Origin: Planctomycetota bacterium
GTDB lineage: Bacteria; Planctomycetota; Phycisphaerae; Phycisphaerales; SM1A02
Reading direction: 5' to 3'
Length of the DNA stretch: 41,216 nucleotides
Assembly (NCBI GenBank): GCA_014381555.1
Contig: JACNLO010000061.1
Location: 1 to 41,216, forward strand
Shown here: positions 7,811 to 16,057 of the stretch, in pieces
Layout: each line of letters opens with the position of its first letter
How positions within the stretch are numbered: the first letter of the stretch is position 1
Position numbers and translations under genes: made by a program
Notes under the pieces: generated by a model
The model's input: only the letters and a program-made list of their open reading frames with translations
Told to the model about the DNA's origin: nothing
The model's database searches: none

Positions 7811-8208
7811 TCTTGCTGGCTTTCTTGAAGATCGACCTCACACAAAGGAGTCAGATTCCCCTTCACTTGATGAAGAAGGACCCCTTTATCTTTCACTCGA
7901 ACAAGGACCAATGCCTGCTTGGCACCTAGGGCCTTTCGCTCGATTATTTCAATTGAAGTTCCTTGCCCCATAACTGTCCCAAGAGAGCCACTACCGCGCT
8001 TTATGACCCAACGAATGGCGATTATCAAGCAAACGATGATTGCCAATGCAATAAGAACTCGGAATGTCCCAAGCCCCATAGAGAGAACCTCTTGGGCATT
8101 TGCTGGAAGTGGCAACGGCGTTGATTCTGAGGCATAGGAAGTACGCACAGACAGCACCGAGATAACACAACTACAACATTGGAGAGCGACTGAGCGCATC
8201 TTGGCCAT
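7807..8208 (-). CDS. fliO: Flagellar biosynthesis protein FliO
   Basis: FliO is a small membrane protein that assists assembly of the FliP ring. It starts with a probable signal sequence (MAKMRSVALQCCSCVISVLS). A membrane segment follows at about residues 50-70 (FRVLIALAIIVCLIIAIRWV), then a basic stretch and a short cytoplasmic beta-rich domain with IEIIERKALGAKQALVLVRV, which fits the FliO pattern of a hydrophobic helix followed by L..K..L.LV.V. The frame begins at 8232. I prefer the ATG at 8208 because AGGAAG lies six bases upstream, but 8232 is possible. It is the first gene of the flagellar operon and overlaps fliP by ATGA. Sequence conservation in this family is low, so part of the assignment rests on position. 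Confidence 0.85.
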   Translation of the reverse strand: MAKMRSVALQCCSCVISVLSVRTSYASESTPLPLPANAQEVLSMGLGTFRVLIALAIIVCLIIAIRWVIKRGSGSLGTVMGQGTSIEIIERKALGAKQALVLVRVKDKGVLLHQVKGNLTPLCEVDLQESQQE

Positions 8209-8250
8209 CCTTGGCTTCCTATCTTGGGGCATCCTTGCCCGCTCTGAGAA

Positions 8251-8267
8251 ATGCTCGAGTTGAGCAT
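8251..8267. promoter_or_regulatory. Inverted repeat between the divergent flagellar and envelope operons
   Basis: ATGCTC-N5-GAGCAT is a perfect six-base-arm inverted repeat in the roughly 110-base region between fliO (minus) and the BamD-like gene (plus). It is placed where a regulator could act on both operons. No regulator can be named. Confidence 0.4.
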
Positions 8268-8307
8268 AACCATACTCTCATCGGTTACTTTGGACGCTCT
8301 TCGTGAT

Positions 8308-8319
8308 TATGATGTACAC
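8308..8319 (+). promoter_or_regulatory. -10-like hexamer directly before the BamD-like gene (candidate leaderless start)
   Basis: TATGAT at 8308-8313 ends six bases before the ATG at 8320. Transcription would therefore start at or next to the A of the start codon. There is no Shine-Dalgarno sequence in the gap. A weak -35 candidate TTACTT lies at 8285-8290, 17 bases upstream. Confidence 0.45.
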
Positions 8320-9390
8320 ATGCCGAAATGCTTCGTTACCTGCATCACACTTTTCTCTACGCTTCTAGCAATTCCACATGCCTTTGCCCAAGAGACCTAC
8401 ACGCTCGATGAAAAAACAGATACATGGGTGTTAACAGATAGACCAGAAGCAGGATCTTCTGAAGCACAACTCGCAACAGCTTCAAAACAACTCGCACTTG
8501 GTAATTATCAAGAAGCGCTACGAATCTCATCGATTTGGATTGAACGTAACAAACATAGCGATGATTATTCTTTAATGGGAGAAGCGTACATCATTCATGG
8601 GGACGCATTATTTGCTCAACGATATTTTTACGAATCGCTTTTTGATTATGAGGTTGTTGCTCGTGATTACTATGGTACTAAAGCTGCAATTACGGCTAAT
8701 GAACGCGAGTTTGAAATTGCAAAGATGTTCGCCAATGGATTACACAAACTACTTTGGGGAATGAGAATCGCTGACGCAACTGACGAAGCTGAAGAATTGT
8801 TCATTCGAATCCAAGAACGCCTTCCTAGAAGCCCCCTCGCTGAAAATGCAGCGATGGAACTCGCTGATTTGTACTACCGAAGAAAACAAATGAAGTTGGC
8901 AAATGACATGTACTTGATTTTTGTTGAAAACTATCCTCAATCACTGGAAATTGACAAGGCAAAAGCGAGACTTATATATACTCGGCTTGCAACCTACCGA
9001 GGACCGACTTTCAACGATGCAGGTTTGTTTGATGCCAGAAAGGAACTCGTGCAACTTCGAAGCACAAGCCCACGCCTTGCAAAAACTGTTGATTCATCAG
9101 CACTAATCACACGCATTGACGAGTCACTTGGGCAAAAAGCATTACGAACAGCACAATGGTATTTAAAAATTAACAATCCAATTGCCGCAGAATATACTAT
9201 TCGACGACTAATCGTTGAGTACAAACAAACTGCGGCATCTATTGAAGCCCTAGAACACCTTGTCCCAAAAATATTACCGCAGTTACCACCCATCGTCATG
9301 AAAGAAATTGGGGATTTCTATGACATAAATCAAGAAGCATTACTCGGAAAAATTATCACTTCCGTAGAAATACCCGAGGACAACGAGTGA
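8320..9390 (+). CDS. BamD-like exported TPR protein
   Basis: A signal peptide is clear: MPKCFVTCITLFSTLLAIPH, with cleavage likely after AFA, before QETYTL. The mature part is rich in TPR-type helices: GNYQEALRISSIWIER, GEAYIIHGDALFAQRYFYES and NAAMELADLYYRRKQMKLAN followed by YPQS. This resembles the pattern of BamD/YfiO, the TPR lipoprotein of the outer-membrane protein insertion complex, and of related YbgF-like proteins. There is no lipobox, unlike true BamD. The frame extends to 8251 but the signal peptide places the start at 8320, giving 356 residues. The gene overlaps the LptE-like gene by GTGA, so the two are probably co-translated. BamD is an inference from fold and neighbour, not from unique motifs. 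Confidence 0.7.
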   Translation: MPKCFVTCITLFSTLLAIPHAFAQETYTLDEKTDTWVLTDRPEAGSSEAQLATASKQLALGNYQEALRISSIWIERNKHSDDYSLMGEAYIIHGDALFAQRYFYESLFDYEVVARDYYGTKAAITANEREFEIAKMFANGLHKLLWGMRIADATDEAEELFIRIQERLPRSPLAENAAMELADLYYRRKQMKLANDMYLIFVENYPQSLEIDKAKARLIYTRLATYRGPTFNDAGLFDARKELVQLRSTSPRLAKTVDSSALITRIDESLGQKALRTAQWYLKINNPIAAEYTIRRLIVEYKQTAASIEALEHLVPKILPQLPPIVMKEIGDFYDINQEALLGKIITSVEIPEDNE

Positions 9391-9899
9391 TTCGAATACT
9401 AATTTTAACTTTTCTTTTTGCCATACTTACTAGTTGTTCGAACGACCCAACGATGGGTTATTCTTCTTCCTCTCTCTATGCCTCAAAATTTAAAAGTGTT
9501 TCAGTTCCAATTTTTCAAAATAATTCTACTGCTCGCGAGTTGGAGTTTATGCTGACCGACGCTGTCATTAAGGAAATAGAAGCACGCACTCCATATCAAA
9601 TACTCAAAGAACAGCAGGCCGACACTTTACTCACTGGCACAATCAGTTCTGTCAAACTACAAACGATTAGCCAGTCAAGAATCACAGGTCTTGACAACGA
9701 AGTTATGATCACTGTAATAATTGATTTCGAGTGGCTTGACTTACTCAATGGCGGGCGAATAGTTGGAAGAAAAAACTTTTCGAGCAGTGCTTTGTTCATC
9801 CCATCTCAGCCCTCTTCTGAACCTATAGAAATGGGACAATTTGCAATTGCACAACAGTTATCATCCGATATAGTCGATCAAATGCAATCATCTTGGTGA
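9387..9899 (+). CDS. lptE: LptE-like LPS assembly lipoprotein
   Basis: This short lipoprotein has a signal sequence and lipobox ILTSC (Cys at residue 17). The body fits the LptE/DUF pattern: SVPIFQNNSTARELEFMLTD, then AVIKEIEARTPYQIL, ADTLLTGTISSVKLQ and a C-terminal helix with AQQLSSDIVDQMQ. LptE plugs the LptD barrel that delivers lipopolysaccharide to the outer leaflet of the outer membrane. The GTG start overlaps the stop of the BamD-like gene as GTGA. Length is 170 residues, in the normal range. A gene of this type beside a BamD-like gene suggests a lipopolysaccharide-bearing outer membrane. LptD is not in the window. Confidence 0.78.
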   Translation: MIRILILTFLFAILTSCSNDPTMGYSSSSLYASKFKSVSVPIFQNNSTARELEFMLTDAVIKEIEARTPYQILKEQQADTLLTGTISSVKLQTISQSRITGLDNEVMITVIIDFEWLDLLNGGRIVGRKNFSSSALFIPSQPSSEPIEMGQFAIAQQLSSDIVDQMQSSW

Positions 9900-9984
9900 T
9901 TTACCAAACAAAAGTTCCATAACACCCTATTATCTACACTCTTATCTCATTTTTTGTCCCTAACAGACCATAGGTACTATCAAC

Positions 9985-12003
9985 ATGGCGAACCCAACAG
10001 GCAATAAAAACGACCAAAGACCAAAACCTCCTACACCACAGAAGCCCAAGTTTTCTCGTGGCTTGTTCAGTTGGATGTTAATCTGCTTTGTCCTAATCAT
10101 GCTCTATGGCATGATGAATGGCGCTTCAGGCGGGGAAGAAATATCTAACTGGAATGATTTTCTCAATAGAGCAAAGGCGGGTCAGTTCCAAGATAACAAC
10201 GTTATCGTAGAAGATTCTCAAATCACAGCTGTTATGGCTACAGATAACGGAACTCCTGTTGGTTCAATCGATATCCCAGCAGGCACAAAAGTCTTTTTCC
10301 CCTACGGTGCGCAAAGCCAAGACTGGTATCTCGATCAGTTAAGCGCTGCAAAGATTGATCATTCCACTGATATTGGGAGTGGTATTTTGATGCGTTTACT
10401 CGTCGGCTGGGGACCCATGATCATTATTCTCTTCCTCATTTTCTTCTTTATTTCGAGATCTGCTCAAAGTGGGGGCGCTGGGGGGATGCTCGGGAACTTT
10501 GGAAAATCAAAGCACCGGCTTGCAAACAAAGATTCAAACAAAGTTACGTTCGATGACGTAGCTGGTGTCGAAGAAGCAAAAGCAGAAGTACATGAGATCA
10601 TTGAGTTCTTAAAGAATCCGAAAAAGTTCTCACGATTAGGTGGCAGAATCCCTCGTGGCATTTTGCTTGTTGGTCAACCCGGCTGCGGCAAGACGTTACT
10701 TGCAAAAGCCATTGCTGGCGAAGCCGATGTTCCCTTCTTTACTATTTCTGGTTCTGACTTTGTTGAAATGTTTGTTGGCGTTGGAGCAAGTAGAGTTCGA
10801 GATTTGTTTAAGCAAGCTAAAGATGCTTCCCCATGTATTATTTTCCTTGATGAAATTGATGCAGTCGGTCGTAAACGAGGAAGTGGTTTTTCAAGTGGCG
10901 GACATGATGAGCGTGAACAGACGCTCAATGCAATCCTTGTAGAAATGGATGGGTTTGAACTAAGTGATCAAGTTATCGTTATGGCTGCTACCAACCGTGC
11001 AGACGTTCTAGACCCAGCCCTTACTCGCCCAGGACGATTTGATCGTCAAGTACATGTACCCCTGCCAGATGTTGAAGGGCGAAAAGCAATTCTTGAAGTA
11101 CATGCGAAAAAGGTAAAACTGTGTCCAAATGTAGACTTGTCTAGAGTTGCACGCGGCACACCAATGTTCAGCGGTGCTGACTTGGAAGCATTGATTAACG
11201 AAGCTGCAATTATTGCAACACTTGCAGATAAAGATTTTGTCGATCAGCTCGACCTTGATGAAGCCCGTGACAAGATACGCTGGGGCAGAGCAAGCAAAAG
11301 TCGTAAGGTAGAAGAACTCGAACGTGTTGCTACTGCATACCACGAGGCGGGGCACGCTGTTGTACAACTCGTGTTACCAAACGCAGACCCAGTTCACAAG
11401 GTGACTATCATTCCACGTGGCCAATCTGGGGGTGCAACATTTAGCTTGCCAGAAAAGGATCGATATTTCTACAACCGTAAATTCTTAGAAGCATCTATGC
11501 GTGTACTTTGTGGCGGTCGAATTGCTGAACGTCGGAAAACTAACGATATTTCTAGCGGTGCTTCTATGGATATCCAAATGGCTACAAGTTACGCACGTCA
11601 TATGATTTTGGATTGGGGCATGTCCGATCGGCTCGGCTTTGTCATGTATTCGCCAGATCCGAACAGAGAAGCAATTTTTGCTGAGCGTGACTATTCGCCA
11701 GATACTGCTAGAATTATTGATGAGGAAGTGAAACGATTGATTGATGCTGCGTATGCAGAAACAGAGCGTATCCTTGATGAGCATTGGGAACAAGTGGTAG
11801 CAATATCAGAGGCGCTCCTCGAATACGAAACACTTCAAGCAGACGAACTTGAAGCACTTATGCGTGGCGAATCGATTACTCGATCTTCTGTAAGTGATTT
11901 ACTTGATCAAGAAGCAAATACAACTCTACCTCCAGCGACATCGACTGATAAAAATGACCCAGGTGAATCAACTTCAGGTGATGTTGTCCCCGCACCCGCG
12001 TAA
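9985..12003 (+). CDS. ftsH: ATP-dependent zinc metalloprotease FtsH
   Basis: FtsH is a membrane-anchored hexameric AAA+ protease that degrades misfolded membrane proteins and some regulators. A short Pro/Lys-rich cytoplasmic tail leads to a membrane segment at about 28-45, a periplasmic domain, and a second segment at about 141-158. The AAA module follows: Walker A GQPGCGKT (230-237), Walker [12 protein letters not shown], and the second region of homology [20 protein letters not shown]. The zinc site is HEAGH at about 453-457, with the third ligand in [11 protein letters not shown]. The Walker A loop has Gln and Cys where PPGTGKT is usual. The tail after about residue 610 is acidic and low in complexity. 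The last 30 bases overlap the convergent membrane-protein gene. The start has a TACTAT element four bases upstream and no ribosome binding site. Confidence 0.96.
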   Translation: MANPTGNKNDQRPKPPTPQKPKFSRGLFSWMLICFVLIMLYGMMNGASGGEEISNWNDFLNRAKAGQFQDNNVIVEDSQITAVMATDNGTPVGSIDIPAGTKVFFPYGAQSQDWYLDQLSAAKIDHSTDIGSGILMRLLVGWGPMIIILFLIFFFISRSAQSGGAGGMLGNFGKSKHRLANKDSNKVTFDDVAGVEEAKAEVHEIIEFLKNPKKFSRLGGRIPRGILLVGQPGCGKTLLAKAIAGEADVPFFTISGSDFVEMFVGVGASRVRDLFKQAKDASPCIIFLDEIDAVGRKRGSGFSSGGHDEREQTLNAILVEMDGFELSDQVIVMAATNRADVLDPALTRPGRFDRQVHVPLPDVEGRKAILEVHAKKVKLCPNVDLSRVARGTPMFSGADLEALINEAAIIATLADKDFVDQLDLDEARDKIRWGRASKSRKVEELERVATAYHEAGHAVVQLVLPNADPVHKVTIIPRGQSGGATFSLPEKDRYFYNRKFLEASMRVLCGGRIAERRKTNDISSGASMDIQMATSYARHMILDWGMSDRLGFVMYSPDPNREAIFAERDYSPDTARIIDEEVKRLIDAAYAETERILDEHWEQVVAISEALLEYETLQADELEALMRGESITRSSVSDLLDQEANTTLPPATSTDKNDPGESTSGDVVPAPA

Positions 12004-12813
12004 TTGTTTTCTTGTTTGAAACATATCTCTAAGAACGAAGTACACGCCAGCTATAAATGCACCAACTACTGAAAGTACTATCGGTATATCTAGTGTGAGC
12101 CATGGTTCTTCATAGACACCCCATTTGCTTAGAATCTCTACAACGTTCCAGAGTACGATGACTGTTGGTATTGCATATCTAATTGCATGACCCATATCCT
12201 TGATTCGTAAAAGTTTATAAAACAGATACGCTCCGCCACCCAAACTCAGCACGAGTGTGGCATAAGTCAATATGTGATGTTTACCTACCAATTTTTCATC
12301 ATATAAAAGTAAGAGAACGACATAGAAAAACCACAGGATTGACGCCATTTCAAAAGCGGTTCGTGGTCCATAGTTGCCGATTGTCCCACTCACAATTGGT
12401 TTCCTATTAAGGTGCAATTTTCTTCTTAACCAAACGAACAAATTGCATCGAACACCTTCATGAACGACGAGATAGAGCATCAACAAGAGGAGTAAACTCC
12501 AAGTGTGCATGAGCAATCGGTATTCCCCCGCGGTACCATCAACCGTTTCGATTGAAAGGTCATGAGCTGCAAAGAGGAACCCGTATTCCACACCGCCAGT
12601 CCATAAAAGAACACCAGCAAGTGCACCAAGTAAACTTTGCCAACCCGACGATGAGGTAAATCTTGTGATGACGAGCAATCCTAAACCCAGTAAAAAAACA
12701 ATAGTTGCTCCAAGAGCAAGATGATTTGTCAATAAGTTGTTCATCACGACCATAAGAGCATGCCCAATCGGCATCAGCATAAAAATAACAATAAAAGCCA
12801 AGATTCCTCTCAT
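11974..12813 (-). CDS. Polytopic membrane protein of unknown function
   Basis: I do not recognise the family. The protein has about eight hydrophobic segments, for example MRGILAFIVIFMLMPIGHAL, LGATIVFLLGLGLLVI, LLLLLMLYLVVHEGV, ILWFFYVVLLLLY and DIPIVLSVVGAFIAGVYFVL. Short loops carry YGPRTAFEMAS and LVGKHHILTYATL, and two His fall in GKHHIL. The frame opens at 12843 with TTG. I prefer the ATG at 12813 because a -35/-10 pair ends seven bases ahead, giving 279 residues. ATG codons at 12822 and 12819 are alternatives. The promoter contains a Fur-box-like palindrome, so iron control is a testable idea. The 3' end overlaps ftsH by 30 bases tail to tail. Confidence 0.75.
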   Translation of the reverse strand: MRGILAFIVIFMLMPIGHALMVVMNNLLTNHLALGATIVFLLGLGLLVITRFTSSSGWQSLLGALAGVLLWTGGVEYGFLFAAHDLSIETVDGTAGEYRLLMHTWSLLLLLMLYLVVHEGVRCNLFVWLRRKLHLNRKPIVSGTIGNYGPRTAFEMASILWFFYVVLLLLYDEKLVGKHHILTYATLVLSLGGGAYLFYKLLRIKDMGHAIRYAIPTVIVLWNVVEILSKWGVYEEPWLTLDIPIVLSVVGAFIAGVYFVLRDMFQTRKQLRGCGDNIT

Positions 12814-12820
12814 ATTCATC

Positions 12821-12849
12821 ATTCTACTGAGAATCGTTCTCAATTACAA
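12821..12849 (-). promoter_or_regulatory. Promoter with Fur-box-like operator in its spacer
   Basis: On the minus strand TTGTAA (12849-12844) and TAGAAT (12826-12821) are 17 bases apart, a good sigma-70 layout. The -10 ends seven bases before the ATG at 12813. The spacer holds the palindrome TGAGAATCGTTCTCA (forward strand, 12828-12842). It matches the 7-1-7 Fur box TGATAAT-N-ATTATCA at most positions. A repressor bound there would block the polymerase. Confidence 0.55.
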
Positions 12850-12871
12850 CCCCTTTTGTGGACGCCACTTT

Positions 12872-12900
12872 TGGGGACAGTCCCCAGGGGACTGTCCCCA
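12872..12900. repeat. REP-like palindromic element, copy 1
   Basis: Two perfect 14-base arms (TGGGGACAGTCCCC and its complement) are separated by a single A, giving a 29-base palindrome. Each arm is itself nearly palindromic (GGGGAC-A-GTCCCC). The sequence shares its core with the second element at 12944-12984. It is GC-rich and foreign-looking beside AT-rich flanks. The type resembles repeats moved by REP-associated Y1 transposases. No such gene is in the window. Confidence 0.75.
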
Positions 12901-12943
12901 GAGAAATAGCTTTATTAGTTTCGTGCACCTTGTTTTGTAGCCA

Positions 12944-12984
12944 TTTTTGTGGGGACAGTCCCCAGGGGACAGTCCCCACAAAAA
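12944..12984. repeat. REP-like palindromic element, copy 2
   Basis: Two direct copies of GGGGACAGTCCCC lie head to tail, flanked by TTTTTGT on the left and ACAAAAA on the right. The outer arms TTTTTGTGGGGAC and GTCCCCACAAAAA (12944-12956 and 12972-12984) pair perfectly. On both strands the hairpin is followed by A rather than T, so it does not look like an intrinsic terminator although it sits just past the CotH-gene stop. It differs from copy 1 in having the second unit in direct orientation. Confidence 0.72.
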
Positions 12985-12990
12985 ATAAAA

Positions 12991-15750
12991 TTACCAAACT
13001 GCGATGACGGCCAGAAGGTCCGTCACATCCACTTGTCCGTCTCCATTAATGTCCTCAGGACAACCATCGCAAGATCCCCAAGAACCAACAACTGCAAGCA
13101 GGTCGCTCACATCAATAACTCCATCGCCATTGACATCCTCGGGTATGGTTGAAACTTCGTTCATCGTTCCGGGCGTAGGTGCATTGAATGATTGCCAATC
13201 ATCTCCACCATCTGGTAAACGGCCATAAGAAACATCCGTTTCTTGTGCGCCAAAGACGATTGAATCAATAATGGTTGAGCCATCTGATGCAAAGAGCCCA
13301 ATTTCCTCACCGCTAGCGCCAAGTTTAAACGTGGTATGGGTTGGTCCCTGCTCAGCATCGTTGTCAGCCCAGACGAGTAAATAGCCATAAGCATCAATAA
13401 TGACGCCTTCTTGGAAGACCCACATGCCTGGCTCGCCAAGGTCATCCGTCATAAACAAACCAGTCATATCAATTGCTTTTTCATTCGGATTATAAATTTC
13501 AATCCAATCTTCAAATGCACCTGGATCATCTGGATCTTCAATCGTTGTTTCATTATCCGCCATAAATTCGTTAATAAACAAGACTGGCACTTCAGGGGCA
13601 TCTGCTTGGTTTGCACTTTCTGGCGTTGGCGTAGACATGAAAGTCCAACTCTCGCCACCATCAGGAATGCGACCATAAGAAATATCTGTTGACTGCGCTG
13701 TATAAGTCAACGAATCAACTATTGTCACTCCATCCGCAGCAATTAAACCAATATCTTCACCACCAGTTCCAAGTTTAAAATCAGCATGGTTCGAGCCCTG
13801 CTCTGCATCTTTATCTGCCCAAATCAAAAGGTAACTACCTGCGTCAATAGAAACGCCGTCAGGAATTTGCCAGATTATTAAATCTGTTAAATCATCTGTC
13901 ATAAACATTCCGGATAAATCGATGGATTCATCACTGTTATTAAAGAGCTCAATCCAATCATCGAACTCTCCCGCTTCGTCGGCAATAGTCGACTCATTGT
14001 CAGCCATAAATTCGTTGATAAATAAGATTCCGTCATAATCTGGCAAGGCAATTTCGTTTTCGTAATTTGGAGTTGCATCTTGAACAGCCCAATCGGTAGA
14101 CAATTCGCCTTGACGACCATAAGACTTATCTGCTTGCAACGCTGGGTACGTAACGCTATCTATCACAGTTGAACCATCAGACAAGATCAACTCCCCACCT
14201 TTTGGATTCAAAGTAAATGGAGCGTGTTCGCTGCCCTGTTTTGGCTGGCCGTCTATCCATAGTGTTGGGAATTCCCCGTCTTGAACCCAACGGGATGGCA
14301 AATGCCACTTCATTAAATCACCCGCATCATCGCTCAAATAATACGCCTGCATTGGAAGACGCCCTGGACCTAAATTGTAAATCTCAACCCATGGGTCATA
14401 TTCACTATATTCATCATACATCGTTGATGTGTTTACCGACATCATTTCATTTATTTGCATATCAGTTTCTTCTGCAAGAGCATCGAGCTGCGAGCGCAAA
14501 AAGTTATGTCTGTTAGAAGCAAAACTTTGAATGCCGTACGCTGAGTCCTGACCAGAACCGTAATTGTTATACAAATTAGTTTCAAACGCATAGTCGCTGT
14601 ATTGTTTTTGAGTATCTGCATAGACATCATCGCGAATCAAATCAGCCAGTTGCGTAATTCTCGGTTCCATTTCATTTCCGTGGAAACCATTTCTTATCAT
14701 CTCCGCCATTATTCTCAAATAACGTCTTTGATATTTTTCGACTGCCAAAAGCCGTTGCATCATTGGGCGTGGGGCATTTGGTGACCACATCAAATCAAGT
14801 TCTTCTAAATTCGTTTGCGGTGGAATCTGAAACCGAAATCTTCCAAACGTTTCGTTTAAATCCCAGTGGATGTGTGTAAACTTGCCTGTGTCATCTCTGT
14901 CGTAAACATAATAGTTGTGTGCGGAGCCAGTATACGAATCCAAATGAGAAAACAATATGTTTAACGCCAATGTATGCAAAGCACCATCAACATCAAACAA
15001 CGGCTCGAGCGCATCTGGCAATTCTTCAAGAGTTGAATTATTCAACGCGTCAATAAAAGCAATAAGTTGTGAATAATCGTTCGCTGTTTCATTTGTTTTC
15101 AGTTGATACCGTTCATAATATGGTTCTGGTTCTGACCCTAGCCACTCAAGTGTTGAGCCAAAATCACCCTGAGGTCCTGATGCGTCATCACTCGCTTGCC
15201 CCTTAAACAAATTCCCATCTTCTCCCTCGCCAAATCGAGATTGCACAAACGTCTTGTCAACTTCTTCAACTGCTATATACAAACCCCAATAGACATCGTT
15301 CACGTACACTCGGGTATGAACTGCTCGTATTTCTGGAACCCATTGCGACGCGAACTCCAAGAACATTTTTTCTCGCATAAATGATGGGTCTTTAAATCCG
15401 TTGTTTAACGCAAGCCCAGACAACCCCAGAAATTGTGCATCTGGGTTGTCTTCATCGTATTCATCAAAATCAATTTTGAATGATTTCTTTTGTGTTGGAA
15501 TACCAAATGAAGAATTGCCTTTAAAACGAATGCCGACTGTGGCTAGTTCTTGATCACCCCATACGAAAGACGCGGGGAACATCGGGTCGTCGGGATCGTT
15601 CGCATGCGAATAATAAAGAGTGTTGTACCAGTTAGCGTCATCGATGGTTATACGAACTTCCTGTACAACTGAATCATCAAAAAACAAGTCGGAGTCATCA
15701 GCAACTGCAGAACATACAATTAACAGTGAAAGTAGTAAGCGTTCAATCAT
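12991..15750 (-). CDS. CotH-family protein with three lamin-tail domains and dockerin-like tag
   Basis: A signal peptide (MIERLLLSLLIVCSAVA, then DDSD) starts this 919-residue exported protein. Residues of about 25-430 form a CotH-type domain, seen in VRITIDDANWYN, GIRFKGNSSFG, KKSFKIDFDEYD, AVHTRVYVNDVYWGLYIAVE, HIHWDLNETFGRF and the NLF..KG region. CotH proteins are secreted atypical kinases in spore-formers, and the role here is unknown. Three lamin-tail-like beta modules follow, the first diverged (about 435-570). The next two are close copies, each with LFINEFMADNE, DDWIEL-type, LLIWAD and SYGR.PDGG blocks. The last 50 residues are the two-repeat tag EDVNGDGVIDVSDLLAVVG...CDGCPEDINGDGQVDV. 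It starts 16 bases after the YggU-family gene, with an AAAGGT-like site. Confidence 0.88.
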   Translation of the reverse strand: MIERLLLSLLIVCSAVADDSDLFFDDSVVQEVRITIDDANWYNTLYYSHANDPDDPMFPASFVWGDQELATVGIRFKGNSSFGIPTQKKSFKIDFDEYDEDNPDAQFLGLSGLALNNGFKDPSFMREKMFLEFASQWVPEIRAVHTRVYVNDVYWGLYIAVEEVDKTFVQSRFGEGEDGNLFKGQASDDASGPQGDFGSTLEWLGSEPEPYYERYQLKTNETANDYSQLIAFIDALNNSTLEELPDALEPLFDVDGALHTLALNILFSHLDSYTGSAHNYYVYDRDDTGKFTHIHWDLNETFGRFRFQIPPQTNLEELDLMWSPNAPRPMMQRLLAVEKYQRRYLRIMAEMIRNGFHGNEMEPRITQLADLIRDDVYADTQKQYSDYAFETNLYNNYGSGQDSAYGIQSFASNRHNFLRSQLDALAEETDMQINEMMSVNTSTMYDEYSEYDPWVEIYNLGPGRLPMQAYYLSDDAGDLMKWHLPSRWVQDGEFPTLWIDGQPKQGSEHAPFTLNPKGGELILSDGSTVIDSVTYPALQADKSYGRQGELSTDWAVQDATPNYENEIALPDYDGILFINEFMADNESTIADEAGEFDDWIELFNNSDESIDLSGMFMTDDLTDLIIWQIPDGVSIDAGSYLLIWADKDAEQGSNHADFKLGTGGEDIGLIAADGVTIVDSLTYTAQSTDISYGRIPDGGESWTFMSTPTPESANQADAPEVPVLFINEFMADNETTIEDPDDPGAFEDWIEIYNPNEKAIDMTGLFMTDDLGEPGMWVFQEGVIIDAYGYLLVWADNDAEQGPTHTTFKLGASGEEIGLFASDGSTIIDSIVFGAQETDVSYGRLPDGGDDWQSFNAPTPGTMNEVSTIPEDVNGDGVIDVSDLLAVVGSWGSCDGCPEDINGDGQVDVTDLLAVIAVW

Positions 15751-15766
15751 TCTCTTTTACCTTTTT

Positions 15767-16057
15767 TCAATCCAAGCCAAGTTTACTTCTAACAGTATCC
15801 TTCGAAACTCCAATAATTCCAACGGTTTTCTTAGGATTTATATTGCCTGACAGTATCAAAACAGCGTTTTTCTTCAAACCAAACAGTTCGGCGATCAAAA
15901 CAATTACCGCTTTATTGGCTTTCCCTCTCTCTGGAGGTGGTCTTACCCGAACTTTAAGTCGACCGCCAACCATGCCAGCAATTTCATCTCGTGATGCATT
16001 TGGAACAACTTTTATTCGAATCTGCACACCACCATCCATGGACTCAATGCACACCAT
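15767..16057 (-). CDS. YggU/DUF167 (UPF0235) family protein
   Basis: This 96-residue protein matches the DUF167 fold: a basic beta-hairpin start (GVQIRIKVVPNASRDEIAG), then LKVRVRPPPERGKANKAVIV with the conserved PPERGKAN block, and SGNINPKKTVGIIGV. The biochemical role of the family is not known. The ATG immediately follows the uvrC stop, with GGAGAA about seven bases ahead, so the two are an operon. The CotH gene begins 16 bases downstream. Confidence 0.9.
   Translation of the reverse strand: MVCIESMDGGVQIRIKVVPNASRDEIAGMVGGRLKVRVRPPPERGKANKAVIVLIAELFGLKKNAVLILSGNINPKKTVGIIGVSKDTVRSKLGLD

Noticed and set aside
12944-12984. Hairpin as terminator of the CotH gene
   Set aside because: The stem is followed by A rather than T on both strands, and its core is shared with the nearby copy at 12872. 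A repeat element explains it better.
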